A program made the translations under genes and the position numbers. Below, piece by piece: positions 6,178 to 14,912 of a stretch of 21,270 nt of DNA (position 1 is the first letter of the stretch; every line of letters starts with the position of its first letter). Under the pieces are notes generated by a model. It searched no databases. It worked only from the letters and a program-made list of their open reading frames with translations, and was not told where the DNA came from. The stretch covers positions 1 to 21,270 of the IMG/VR virus record IMGVR_UViG_3300033816_000018, one strand, 5' to 3'. Source of the stretch: a virus.

Positions 6178-6215
6178 AAGATAGAGAATTAAAAAAAATA
6201 CAACGACATGGCTAA
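5940..6215 (+). CDS. -1 frame extension of the chaperone-like gene (frameshift product C-terminus)
   Basis: From TTC 5940-5942 the -1 frame is open for 91 codons to TAA 6213-6215, ending eight bases inside the next gene. It contains an acidic linker (GDGDKEESEDND), then FNKRWGWYNSIYALSQGDVTK and LTYLTYERQKREIEDRELKK, a compact Trp/Tyr-rich helical domain of the sort that follows tail chaperones in Bacteroidetes phages, as I recall. The frame is open back only to a TGA near 5876 and holds no in-frame ATG, GTG or TTG, so it is unlikely to be translated on its own. Third-position G+C is about 32%, like neighbouring genes. The fused product would be 254 residues: 163 from the zero frame plus 91. 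Confidence 0.6.
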   Translation, partial: FDFRKRLSTTYAYLFGDGDKEESEDNDFSERTQFNKRWGWYNSIYALSQGDVTKFDEVTKLGVRKCLTYLTYERQKREIEDRELKKIQRHG

Positions 6216-6963
6216 TTATTACACGGTATTAGATACGTTAAAAACCAACTTAGAAAATGATCCATTTGTAAACACGGTTACACAAGGTGATATCTTTGGA
6301 GTGGACTTAGCAAAGCAAACTATATTTCCTTTAGTTCATATCATAGTAAATAATGCTACGTTTGAAAGTAACATAATTCGTTTTAACGTAAGTTTAATGG
6401 CTATGGATATTGTCAACAAATCAAAAGACGAAGATACCGATATATTTAACGGAAACGATAATGAGGTATATGTATTAAATACTATGCTTTCAGTTTTAAA
6501 TAGATTGTACGAAGAGTTAAGAAGGGGTGATTTATACACACTACCTTTTCAGGTGGATGGTAATCCAACCTTAGAAGCTTTTGCTGAAAGATTTGAAAAC
6601 TATTTAGCTGGTTGGACAATGACTTTCGATATTTTAGTCCCTAACGAAATGACAATATGCGACAATGACACGTACTTAGTTTATACTCAAGTAATAGATT
6701 TTGTAACTACACCTATGAACTCAATTCAATATTTATGTGATGGTGATTTTGTAACGGCTTGTTATGGCACGAATCAAAATAATATAAGTGATTTTGTAGA
6801 TATGTTAAATGCAAATCCACCTGTTCAGAATCAAGCGTGTTTTTTAAATTACGGAACTTACCACGATAATGGGGATGGGCGTGTACGTTTAGAAATGAAC
6901 AGCGTACAATACGCTTCACTTTGCCCGAGCGGTGTAATTACTTTAAATGCAATTTACGATTAA
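6208..6963 (+). CDS. Putative tail completion/terminator protein with extra C-terminal domain
   Basis: This 251-aa protein begins MANYYTVLDTLKTNLENDPFVNTVTQGD and has an alternating alpha/beta N-terminal domain (to about 150) containing IFPLVHIIVNNATFES and LAGWTMTFDILVPNEM. That architecture resembles the tail terminator or completion proteins that cap the tail tube and join it to the head. The C-terminal 90 residues (MNSIQYLCDGDFVTACYGTNQ...) look like a separate beta-rich module of unknown role. It lies between the chaperone-like gene and the gp10-like gene, which supports a neck/tail role. The stop shares a base with the next ATG (TAATG). Confidence 0.55.
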   Translation: MANYYTVLDTLKTNLENDPFVNTVTQGDIFGVDLAKQTIFPLVHIIVNNATFESNIIRFNVSLMAMDIVNKSKDEDTDIFNGNDNEVYVLNTMLSVLNRLYEELRRGDLYTLPFQVDGNPTLEAFAERFENYLAGWTMTFDILVPNEMTICDNDTYLVYTQVIDFVTTPMNSIQYLCDGDFVTACYGTNQNNISDFVDMLNANPPVQNQACFLNYGTYHDNGDGRVRLEMNSVQYASLCPSGVITLNAIYD

Positions 6964-7529
6964 TGAGTGAAAGATTAAAAGCATTAGAGAAGTTCCGTGA
7001 TTTGGTAGTAGCTGAGGCAAAAGCCAATTTAAAAAAGATGGGTAAAGATAGCAGCGGTAAATTATCCAGCTCGATTAAAGGCGAAGTAAAAGCAATGCCT
7101 AATTCAATTGGTATTTATTTTGAAATGGAGCCTTACGGTAATTTTCAGGACAAAGGAGTTAAAGGTGCAAATCCAACGGGGCTGCCTTCAAGTTCAAAAA
7201 ACTACGGTAAACAAAACGCACCTAATTCGCCTTATAAATTTGGCAGCGGTTCGGGACCAAAAGGTGGATTAACACGAAGCTTAGATAGTTGGATGGTCCG
7301 CAAAGGAATAGCACCACGAAATGTATCAGGACAGTTTCAAAGTAGAAAAGGATTAAAGTTTATAATAGCACGAAGTATTTACATGACAGGAATCAAACCA
7401 AGTTTGTTTTTTACCAAGCCATTTGAGGCAGCCTACAAAACTTTGCCAGATACGTTAATAGATAAATACGGTTTAGATGCTGAACAGCTATTAGACGAAA
7501 TATTAAGAGAAAATTTAAAGAATAGATAA
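6963..7529 (+). CDS. HK97 gp10-like neck/tail protein
   Basis: This 188-aa protein starts at ATG 6963 in a TAATG overlap; the frame extends 14 codons further upstream, but that would invade the previous gene and lacks an ATG. Features typical of gp10-like proteins are an N-terminal helix (LKALEKFRDLVVAEAKANLKK), YGNFQDKGVKGANP, a basic Gly/Ser loop and a C-terminal helix (PFEAAYKTLPDTLIDKYG). Family members bridge the head completion proteins and the tail tube. The next gene begins within the final base of the stop codon. The length is within the usual range for the family. Confidence 0.65.
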   Translation: MSERLKALEKFRDLVVAEAKANLKKMGKDSSGKLSSSIKGEVKAMPNSIGIYFEMEPYGNFQDKGVKGANPTGLPSSSKNYGKQNAPNSPYKFGSGSGPKGGLTRSLDSWMVRKGIAPRNVSGQFQSRKGLKFIIARSIYMTGIKPSLFFTKPFEAAYKTLPDTLIDKYGLDAEQLLDEILRENLKNR

Positions 7530-8605
7530 TGAGTATTTTTGCACGTTCACCTTATATAGTTGAAATATCGGAAACAGGCCAAGAGGGTTCTAAGTTAGAG
7601 GTATTTATTTGGAATGGAACGGGGAGCGCACCAGCTTCGCCAAGTTACACTTTAAGTAAATTAATACCAGCTTCAAACAACGTAAAGACGTATTATAATA
7701 TCAGTCCTTACATTCGTGAGTATATCAGTTGGAATACAAGGCAAGAAATTTATAATACTTTTCCAGCAAGTAACACAAGCCAATGGTGCAATGTTCAACT
7801 GAAAAGATACAAATTAGACGGAGGTACATACACGCTACTTAGTAATAATTCATACGTAGCTTTCGATGGTTTTGGATGGTACGAACAAGGGTACAATTAC
7901 ACACCAACTTACGATATACTACACAATGAGGGAACGTTTTTCTATTACTACGATGGCACGAACCCAAGTTCAAATTCAAGTAGAAGGGCGGGACACATAA
8001 TGGTAAAAACTGCGACAAGCTACAAAGCGAAATATACTAACTTAGCAACGGCTGCAACGTTCACACAAAACTTAACAAACAATTCTATTTTAGATGTACC
8101 GACCGTTTATCAAAACTATTATGCTGGTGGAAATAAATTAGAAATAACAATCGATATTTTAGGAACTGATGTTACTGTTTGGGAAGCCAATTTTAAACCG
8201 TTTGAACTTTGTAGATATACGCCAGTTTTATGCGACTTTGTAAACCGATATGGATGTTGGCAAAGGACGTGGTTTTTTGCAGCGTCTAACGATACATTCA
8301 GCATTGAAAACACGGAATACAATTTAATGCAGTCAACGTTTCCTAACTACAATACTTTAGAAGGGCAACGAAAGGTATTTAACACAACGGCAAAACGAAG
8401 CATTAAAGTAAATACTGACTGGGTAACTGAAAGCTACAACGATTTGTTAGAACAATTAATGACAAGCGAAAGAATATTATTAAACAGTTTACCTGTTAAG
8501 ATTAACACGAAGTCAACGGAGCTATTCAAGAATATAAATCAAAAAATGATTAACTATTCTTTGGAGTTTGATTTTGCTTTCAATGCTATTAACAACGTAA
8601 TATGA
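7529..8605 (+). CDS. Probable tail structural protein, unknown family
   Basis: This 358-aa, beta-rich protein starts MSIFARSPYIVEISETGQEG and is rich in aromatic residues and Asn/Thr, with no signal peptide or membrane segment. It contains two well separated cysteine-bearing stretches (ELCRYTPVLCDFVNRYGCW, about 227-245). Its place between the gp10-like gene and a large tail protein, with single-base and ATGA overlaps, makes it a tail component, possibly a distal tail or baseplate protein. I recognise its general style from Bacteroidetes siphophages but cannot name the family. Confidence 0.6.
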   Translation: MSIFARSPYIVEISETGQEGSKLEVFIWNGTGSAPASPSYTLSKLIPASNNVKTYYNISPYIREYISWNTRQEIYNTFPASNTSQWCNVQLKRYKLDGGTYTLLSNNSYVAFDGFGWYEQGYNYTPTYDILHNEGTFFYYYDGTNPSSNSSRRAGHIMVKTATSYKAKYTNLATAATFTQNLTNNSILDVPTVYQNYYAGGNKLEITIDILGTDVTVWEANFKPFELCRYTPVLCDFVNRYGCWQRTWFFAASNDTFSIENTEYNLMQSTFPNYNTLEGQRKVFNTTAKRSIKVNTDWVTESYNDLLEQLMTSERILLNSLPVKINTKSTELFKNINQKMINYSLEFDFAFNAINNVI

Positions 8606-10926
8606 GACAAGTACAAGTTTATATTGAAGGACTTAAGATTGAGCTATTTGAAGATGAACAAATTAACGTTACTTCGAGCGTTCAAAATATTAACGATATT
8701 TCAAAAGTATTTACCGACTTTTCGCAGTCGTTTACCGTACCAGCTTCAACTGTTAACAATGAAATATTTCAACATTTTTATCAAACTGACGTAGACGGAA
8801 CTATTGACCATAACATAAGACGGAACGCAGTAATAGAAATTGACCTTACTACATTTAGACGCGGCAAAATTCAGATTGAAAAAGCTAACATAAAAAACGG
8901 TCATGCTGAAAACTACCAGCTAACTTTTTATGGTGAAATACGAACCTTAAAAGATTTGTTTGGCGAAGATAAATTGAATCAGTTAGATTTAAGTTTTTTG
9001 GAGTTTGCTTATACTGCAAATAATGTTTACGACCGTATAACGGATTTAACAACCGATTACGATGTTAGATATCCTTTAATTGCAAGTAACCGAGTTTGGG
9101 AGTATAGGCAAGGCACTGAAAACGTAACGCAAAACGCTCATGCAATACGTTACGACGAATTATTCCCAGCGGTAAGAATTAGAGGAATCTTTAGTGCTAT
9201 AAGTGCTGATTACGGTGTTAATTTTACTGGAACATTTTTAAGCGATACACGATTTAACCAAGTATTTTTGTACGGTAAAAACACGAACGAATATACTTTT
9301 TTAACTGAAAGTACAGACGTAGTAATTGACCAAGTAACAGCAACGGTAATAGGGGATAACACTTTACCAAACCCGGGCGATTTAACATATACGGATATTT
9401 ACCAAGACGAAATAAATGTATTATTTGCACAAGACGTTCAATTTAGTGTTATTAGTTTTCAAGTATTAAATCAATCAGCGGTTGGAACTTGGTATATTGA
9501 CGTATTTCAAGACGGTAATTTTTATCAATCAATTGAAGGAAACACAACGGGTGTTTTTGGTAATGTAAGTTTTCAAAATGTTTCAGGATTAGACACAACT
9601 TTGACTTTTAAAATGAAAGCCACTGCGCCTATGAATATTGATATGTTAATTAATTACCAAATAACGGGAGTAAACGGGTTGAGTAATTACGCACAAATAA
9701 GCACGGTACAAACTGTTTTAGCTGGTAATGTTAGCGTTAATTCTACGCTACCAGATATGAAAGTATCGGATTTCTTTTCAGGCGTTTTAAAAGAGTTTAA
9801 TTGTACTTGCGTAGCTACTTCAGAAAATACTTTTGAAATACTACCTTTAGAAGATTGGTATTCACAAGGCGCAATTGTAGATATTACACAATACACTGAT
9901 ATTGATTCAATTGATATTGAACGCATTAAACTTTATAAAAAAATAGCTTTTAAATATCAACAGTCAGAAAGTTTTGTTAACCGTAATTTCTTTAAAATAA
10001 GTAATTCGGAATACGGTAATATGGAGTATCAATTTGCCTACGATGGCGATGAGTATGTAATTGAAGCACCGTTTGAAAATTTATTATTTGCACGGTCAAC
10101 GCATTCTTCAGGCGACTATGCTATTTTCGGTTATACGCTAAATGAAAGTTTTAACGCATATACACCTAAACCGATGCTGCTTTATTTGTACGGTGAAAGC
10201 AATGATTTAAGCGCACACCCTATTAAATTTGATACTGGTACAACGCATTTAAATATAGATTCATTTGCACAATTTGGTCAAGACCTTACCTACCAAAACA
10301 CGAAATATAGTTTAAACTTTGGTGCTGAAAATTCAGTAATACATTTAGAAACAATTCAACAAGGTTTATATGCTGAATATTATTTTCCTTACTTAATTAA
10401 CTTGTTTAATTTAAAGAATAGATTAGTTCACGTTAAGACGAATTTACCTATTTCTTTACTGACTAACTTACAACTGAATGACCGTCTTATTATAAGAGAT
10501 AAAAGATACATTATAAACGAAATGAAAAGTAACCTAACAACTGGGCAAGTAGATTTCAGTTTGTATTTAGATTTTCGACCTTTAAGAGCTGGCAAGCCTA
10601 TTGTGCCTTCGTTTAATGCACAAAGTTTACAAGTTCCTATTAACTGGCTTAACGGGGCTGTGAGCGCAGATATTACAACGGCTTTTCCTGGTGTTACAAT
10701 TACACCAAGCACGATAACAGAAAGTGGATTTATAACTGTTACAATTCCTGAAAATTTAAACACCCCTTCAAATATATTAGCTGAAAATTCCGATCCTTTA
10801 ATTACGGAGGAGTTTCAAAACATAGTAACTGAAAATTCAGCGGTGCAAGTTATTACCTTAATAACTACGTACACTTTAAGCAACGGAGAACAAGTAACAG
10901 GACAAACTCAAATATTACAACAATGA
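8602..10926 (+). CDS. Large tail protein, probably tail-tip/baseplate
   Basis: This 774-aa protein begins MRQVQVYIEGLKIELFEDEQINV, and residues 30-60 (INDISKVFTDFSQSFTVPAS) form a pattern I associate with tail-tip proteins of Bacteroidetes siphophages. The N-terminal 130 residues form a beta-rich domain ending LTFYGEIRTLKDLFGEDKL. The middle is long and beta-rich, and the C-terminus is a Thr/Ile-rich stretch that may be a carbohydrate-binding or beta-sandwich domain. The gene overlaps its predecessor as ATGA and precedes the tape measure, consistent with a distal tail or hub role. Precise function is inference. Confidence 0.65.
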   Translation: MRQVQVYIEGLKIELFEDEQINVTSSVQNINDISKVFTDFSQSFTVPASTVNNEIFQHFYQTDVDGTIDHNIRRNAVIEIDLTTFRRGKIQIEKANIKNGHAENYQLTFYGEIRTLKDLFGEDKLNQLDLSFLEFAYTANNVYDRITDLTTDYDVRYPLIASNRVWEYRQGTENVTQNAHAIRYDELFPAVRIRGIFSAISADYGVNFTGTFLSDTRFNQVFLYGKNTNEYTFLTESTDVVIDQVTATVIGDNTLPNPGDLTYTDIYQDEINVLFAQDVQFSVISFQVLNQSAVGTWYIDVFQDGNFYQSIEGNTTGVFGNVSFQNVSGLDTTLTFKMKATAPMNIDMLINYQITGVNGLSNYAQISTVQTVLAGNVSVNSTLPDMKVSDFFSGVLKEFNCTCVATSENTFEILPLEDWYSQGAIVDITQYTDIDSIDIERIKLYKKIAFKYQQSESFVNRNFFKISNSEYGNMEYQFAYDGDEYVIEAPFENLLFARSTHSSGDYAIFGYTLNESFNAYTPKPMLLYLYGESNDLSAHPIKFDTGTTHLNIDSFAQFGQDLTYQNTKYSLNFGAENSVIHLETIQQGLYAEYYFPYLINLFNLKNRLVHVKTNLPISLLTNLQLNDRLIIRDKRYIINEMKSNLTTGQVDFSLYLDFRPLRAGKPIVPSFNAQSLQVPINWLNGAVSADITTAFPGVTITPSTITESGFITVTIPENLNTPSNILAENSDPLITEEFQNIVTENSAVQVITLITTYTLSNGEQVTGQTQILQQ

Positions 10927-11084
10927 TTCAATTAATTTTAGAACTATTAAAGAGCGATGATTTTTACGGGGTGAGTGAGATAGTAGATGTGGCAAAAGGA
11001 AAACACGAATTAACGGGAAATTTAAAAAAGATTTATAAACAAGAAAAGCGCAAACAATGTCTGAAACAAGAACGCTCGAACTAA
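10923..11084 (+). CDS. Small ORF between the tail-tip protein and tape measure genes
   Basis: This 53-aa ORF starts in an ATGA overlap with the preceding stop and runs 28 bases into the tape measure gene. It is basic, with a hydrophobic N-terminus (MIQLILELLKSDDFYGVSEIVD) and a Lys/Gln-rich C-terminus. Small ORFs before tape measure genes often encode tail chaperones, but this one is short. Its overlapping junctions on both sides support translation. Confidence 0.5.
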   Translation: MIQLILELLKSDDFYGVSEIVDVAKGKHELTGNLKKIYKQEKRKQCLKQERSN

Positions 11085-13426
11085 GAGTAAAAGATAATGC
11101 AAATGAGGTTCAACAACAGTTTGAAAACCTACGTCAACAGATTGCAAAAACAACTCAAGAAGTAGATGAGTTAACACAAGCCTATGGTGAAAACAGTCAA
11201 GAGGTAACAGCGGCTAAAAATAAGCTTACTGAATTAACCACAAGCTACAAAGAGTTAAATAAAAGTGCTACGGATACGGGTGCAACTTTTGCTAATGTTT
11301 ACGGAGAAATACAGCCTTTGACAACACGGATGGGTGAAGCCGAAGATAGGTTATATGAATTAGCGGCAGCTGGTAAAACGGCAAGTAAAGAATACCAAGA
11401 TTTATTACAAACTACTCAAAATTATTTGAGGATTCAACAGTCAGTCGATTTACAAGTGGAAGCGGGTGCTGTTCCAGCTGCTCAAAAGATGACTATGGCG
11501 GTTGGTGGTGTAGCTGGTGCGTTTGGTGTAGCTGAAGGTGCGGCTGCTTTATTTGGCGTTGAAAGTCAAAAGTTACAAGAAACAATGGTAAGGCTACAGG
11601 CTGCAATGACCATTACTCAAGGACTTACTACAATACGTGAAGCGATACCTACTTTTCAAGCAATGGGTGAGGCTGCAAAAAACGCTTTATCAGGAATTAG
11701 AACGGGAGTAGCAGCGACTGGAATAGGTTTATTAGTTGTAGCCGTTGGTACTTTAGTAGCTTATTGGGATGATATTAAATTGGCTGTTACTGGTGTTTCT
11801 AACGAGCAAAAGAAATACATGAAGGAACTTGACAAAGATATTGTTAAGCAAGAGCATAAAGGCGATATGTTAGACGCCCAAGAAAACATATTAAAGCTTC
11901 AAGGTAAATCCGAAAAGGAAATCCTACAAATTAAAATTAAACAGATAGAAGGTGAAATTGAATTAGCTGAAAATAAACTTAAAAATACTAAGGCTAATGC
12001 GAAAATTGAAATTGAAGCTGCTGAAAGGAACATGAATTGGATGAAAACCTATGTACGAATTACTTTAGAAGGTATGTTGTATGTAGTTCGTGCAATTGCT
12101 TTACCTATTGATGCTGTAATTGCAGGCGCTAATACAGTAAGTAAAGCGCTTGGAATAGGTGAAGTAGTAGCTACAAATTTAAACGAATATATAAGTCAAG
12201 GTCTTAATTCGGCTGCTGAATGGACTGCTAAATTATTATTTGATCCTAAAGAAACAAAAGAAAAAAGCGATGCCACTATTCGCGCTCTTGAATTAGGTTT
12301 AGAGCAAATGAAAGGCGAAAAAGCTGGGTTTGAATTAGAAATAAAAGCATTAGAGCAAGGAGGGGCAGCAAGTTCAGTAAGCACAGCGGCTGGAGCAGCA
12401 CAAGAGCAAATTGACATCACACGTCAAATGGAAGAAGAAAAAAACCGTTTGATGGAAGAAGGGCGCGCAAAAGATTTAGATGCGTTACGGATAAAATATA
12501 AATACGAAAAACAAGAAGCTGATAAAAACTTAAAAGAAAATAAATTAAGCAAAGAAAATTACGACAAGTTAATAAAACAACAAGTTGAAAGTTTAGAACT
12601 TGATACCAAAGCTATCAATGACAAGTACGATAAAATAGAAAGGGATGCGCGAGATTTAAAGTTACAAGAACAAATAAAAGCGGAAGATGCTGCATGGTTA
12701 GAATTACAAAAGGCGCGTAACTCACAACGTGAACAAGAATTACTTGATTTACAATTAGCCTACGATGCTAAAATAGAAGCGGCAAATGGTAACGCGGAAG
12801 CTGAAAAAGCAATTACTGAAAGGTTTAATAAAGAATACGCTGCTATAAATAAAAAATATTCAGATGCAGAAGCAGAGGAAAAAAAGAAAAAAGATGAGGA
12901 AGAACTTGCAAGAATACAAGAATTAAACAAGGCTAAATTTCAGTTAGCTTATGACGGTTTATCTTTAGTTTCTGAATTAAGTTCTTTGTTTGGTGAACAA
13001 GATGAAAAGAAAGCAAGGTTAGCATTTCAAGTAGATAAAGCGGCAAAGATTTCGAGTGCTACAATAGCTGGTTATGAAGCAGTTTTAGAAGCATATAAGA
13101 CAGGTCAAAAATCACCATTGACAGTTGCGTTTCCAGCATATCCGTATGTTCAAGCTGGACTCGCTGGCGCATTCGCTGCGGTTAATATTGCAAAGATTGC
13201 AAAAGCTAAATTTCAAGCTTCTGGCGGTGGTGGTTCTATGTCGCCAAGTGGCGGCGGTGGTGCTGGAGGGGGTGCTATGACTGCGAATTTTAACACAATA
13301 GGATCAAGTGGTATTAATCAACTTGCACAATTACAACAAACACCTACACAGGCATACGTAGTAAGTGGTGAAGTAACAAGCGCACAAGCCTTAGACAGAA
13401 ATAGAGTACAAAACGCAACATTATAA
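11057..13426 (+). CDS. Tape measure protein
   Basis: This 789-aa protein has the hallmarks of a tape measure. There is a long N-terminal coiled coil (residues 1-130), a hydrophobic glycine/alanine-rich region (about 145-168), a membrane-type segment GIGLLVVAVGTLVAYW (about 222-237), further coiled coils around 245-330 and 450-650, and a Gly-rich C-terminus (GGGGSMSPSGGGGAGGG). Tape measures set tail length and are ejected into the host envelope with the DNA; 789 residues predict a tail of about 118 nm at 1.5 A per residue. No lysozyme or peptidase motif was seen. The ATG lies inside the small upstream ORF. Gene length and composition make this call firm. Confidence 0.9.
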   Translation: MSETRTLELRVKDNANEVQQQFENLRQQIAKTTQEVDELTQAYGENSQEVTAAKNKLTELTTSYKELNKSATDTGATFANVYGEIQPLTTRMGEAEDRLYELAAAGKTASKEYQDLLQTTQNYLRIQQSVDLQVEAGAVPAAQKMTMAVGGVAGAFGVAEGAAALFGVESQKLQETMVRLQAAMTITQGLTTIREAIPTFQAMGEAAKNALSGIRTGVAATGIGLLVVAVGTLVAYWDDIKLAVTGVSNEQKKYMKELDKDIVKQEHKGDMLDAQENILKLQGKSEKEILQIKIKQIEGEIELAENKLKNTKANAKIEIEAAERNMNWMKTYVRITLEGMLYVVRAIALPIDAVIAGANTVSKALGIGEVVATNLNEYISQGLNSAAEWTAKLLFDPKETKEKSDATIRALELGLEQMKGEKAGFELEIKALEQGGAASSVSTAAGAAQEQIDITRQMEEEKNRLMEEGRAKDLDALRIKYKYEKQEADKNLKENKLSKENYDKLIKQQVESLELDTKAINDKYDKIERDARDLKLQEQIKAEDAAWLELQKARNSQREQELLDLQLAYDAKIEAANGNAEAEKAITERFNKEYAAINKKYSDAEAEEKKKKDEEELARIQELNKAKFQLAYDGLSLVSELSSLFGEQDEKKARLAFQVDKAAKISSATIAGYEAVLEAYKTGQKSPLTVAFPAYPYVQAGLAGAFAAVNIAKIAKAKFQASGGGGSMSPSGGGGAGGGAMTANFNTIGSSGINQLAQLQQTPTQAYVVSGEVTSAQALDRNRVQNATL

Positions 13427-13437
13427 GTTAATGAGAT

Positions 13438-14340
13438 ATGGCAAAAGTTGAAATAATAGAATTACTGATTGATGAGACAAAAGAAGAAATGGGTATTAAT
13501 GCCGTTTCTGTTGTTGAATCACCAGCGATTGAAGAAAATTTTGTAGCACTACAAAAACACGAAGTAGAACTAAAAGAGGTCGATACTGAAAAAAGAATTT
13601 TGATGGGTGCGGCTTTAATTCCTAACAAACAGATATACCGTAAAAACAAAGATAAAGAGTTCTACATTTACTTTAGTGAGGACACGGTACGTAAAGCTTC
13701 GGAACTTTTTTTAATGCGTTCTAATCAAAACAACGCAACGTACGAACACGAACGTAAAATGTTAGAGGGAATGTCCGTTGTTGAAAGTTGGATAATTGAA
13801 GATGAAAAGACGGACAAAAGTAAATTGTATGGATTTAGTTTACCTAAAGGAACGTGGATGATTTCAATGAAAGTAAACAATGACGAAGTTTGGCAAAAAG
13901 TAAAAGACGGTGAAGTAAAAGGATTTTCAATAGAAGGTTATTTTGTAGATAAATACGACATGAGTAAAAATATAAATGAAATGGATACAATAGAAAAACT
14001 AAAAGAGCTTATTAGAAAGCACGAGAATGAAACAAAGTTAGGAACGCACGAAGTAGAATTAAACAAAATAGAAGATTTATATAAAAAAATAACTACAACA
14101 CTTTTAACTTCTATTACTAATTATGAAAATTCCATTACTCAAATAATTAAGGATAAAACGAACCTACAAAAATCATTTGACAAAATTAATAAAGAGCAAA
14201 AACAATTATATGCTGAATACGATTCAAAAGCACGTGAATTAGGTTTAGCTTTAAATGATATACCGGGTTTTAAAAAAATGTACGATGCTTTATTATTTGC
14301 AGAACAAAAATATTATGACGCAATTGAAAAGAAATTATAA
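13438..14340 (+). CDS. XkdF-like prohead serine protease with C-terminal coiled-coil domain
   Basis: This 300-aa protein matches the XkdF-type phage protease pattern: MGAALIPNKQIYRKN (56-70), FYIYFSEDTVRKASELF (75-91), TYEHE with candidate catalytic H104, ESWIIEDEKTDKSKLYGFSLP, PKGTWM, and GFSIEGYF (162-169) with candidate nucleophile S164. These enzymes cleave scaffold and other prohead proteins during capsid maturation. Residues 182-300 form a separate coiled-coil domain with HEVEL (204-208), NYENS (228-232) and KARELG (264-269), which reappear in the gene at 14543. Protease-plus-scaffold fusions are known in phages, so this tail may be a scaffolding part. A few bases separate it from the tape measure. 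Confidence 0.85.
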   Translation: MAKVEIIELLIDETKEEMGINAVSVVESPAIEENFVALQKHEVELKEVDTEKRILMGAALIPNKQIYRKNKDKEFYIYFSEDTVRKASELFLMRSNQNNATYEHERKMLEGMSVVESWIIEDEKTDKSKLYGFSLPKGTWMISMKVNNDEVWQKVKDGEVKGFSIEGYFVDKYDMSKNINEMDTIEKLKELIRKHENETKLGTHEVELNKIEDLYKKITTTLLTSITNYENSITQIIKDKTNLQKSFDKINKEQKQLYAEYDSKARELGLALNDIPGFKKMYDALLFAEQKYYDAIEKKL

Positions 14341-14343
14341 CCT

Positions 14344-14505
14344 ATGAAAACACCGACAAAAAGTAAAACAAGCCCTAAAGGCGGTAAACGTGGATGCCTA
14401 TGTAAAGACGGTAAATACGATTCTAAATGCTGCAACGGGGACTTACAAAATCAAGGTATAGGAAGTTTAGTAAATCAAGGTACTTCAACAATAGTACATT
14501 TATAA
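14344..14505 (+). CDS. Small Cys-rich phage protein (GCLC...CC...QGIG)
   Basis: This 53-aa ORF starts three bases after the protease stop. It has a basic N-terminus (KTPTKSKTSPKGGKRG), then CLC and CC (residues 18-20 and 29-30), and a Gly-rich tail ending QGIGSLVNQGTSTIV. The four cysteines could form a small zinc site. I recall similar GGKRxCLC...CC...QGIG peptides in Bacteroidetes phages next to capsid genes, but no function is known to me. Its tight spacing with flanking genes supports translation. Confidence 0.65.
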   Translation: MKTPTKSKTSPKGGKRGCLCKDGKYDSKCCNGDLQNQGIGSLVNQGTSTIVHL

Positions 14506-14542
14506 AAAAGGAACAATTAAAAAACCAATAAGTTAATAAGCT

Positions 14543-14902
14543 ATGATAAACAATATTTTAAAGAAAATCGAAAAGGCTAACGAAGTTCAAAAAGTAGAAC
14601 TTGAAAAGCACGAAATTGAACTTGCTTTAGTAGACGATTTAAAACAGTCTATTGCATTTATACAAAAAGCGAATGATTCCGTTAATTTATCTGTTAAAAA
14701 TTACGAAGATTCGTATAAAAAAATGCAAACAGAAAATAAAGGTGCTAAATCCATCTTAGATACGCAAGCAAAATTAATTAACGTAGTAGAAGCAAAAGCA
14801 AAAGAATTAGGAATTAACGCGGCTTCTATTCCTAATTATAATGAAGTAAATAAATCATGGGAAACGTTAAGTAATTTAATAGATAAAGTAAATGAATTTT
14901 AA
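14543..14902 (+). CDS. Helical scaffold-like protein, paralogous to the protease C-terminal domain
   Basis: This 119-aa, almost fully helical protein is rich in Lys and Glu. It carries HEIEL (23-27), NYEDS (53-57) and KAKELG (85-90) in the same order and with similar spacing as the protease C-terminus (204, 228 and 264), so the two regions look homologous. The predicted coiled coil and its place between protease and scaffold-like gene suggest a capsid assembly role, possibly scaffolding or an internal protein removed by the protease. It is preceded by an A-rich leader with AAGGAAC. Confidence 0.7.
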   Translation: MINNILKKIEKANEVQKVELEKHEIELALVDDLKQSIAFIQKANDSVNLSVKNYEDSYKKMQTENKGAKSILDTQAKLINVVEAKAKELGINAASIPNYNEVNKSWETLSNLIDKVNEF

Positions 14903-14912
14903 ATAAACAAAA

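Noticed and set aside
6921-6962. Longer start for the gp10-like gene
   Set aside because: It would overlap the previous gene by 43 bases without an ATG; ATG 6963 in a TAATG junction fits the genome's style.
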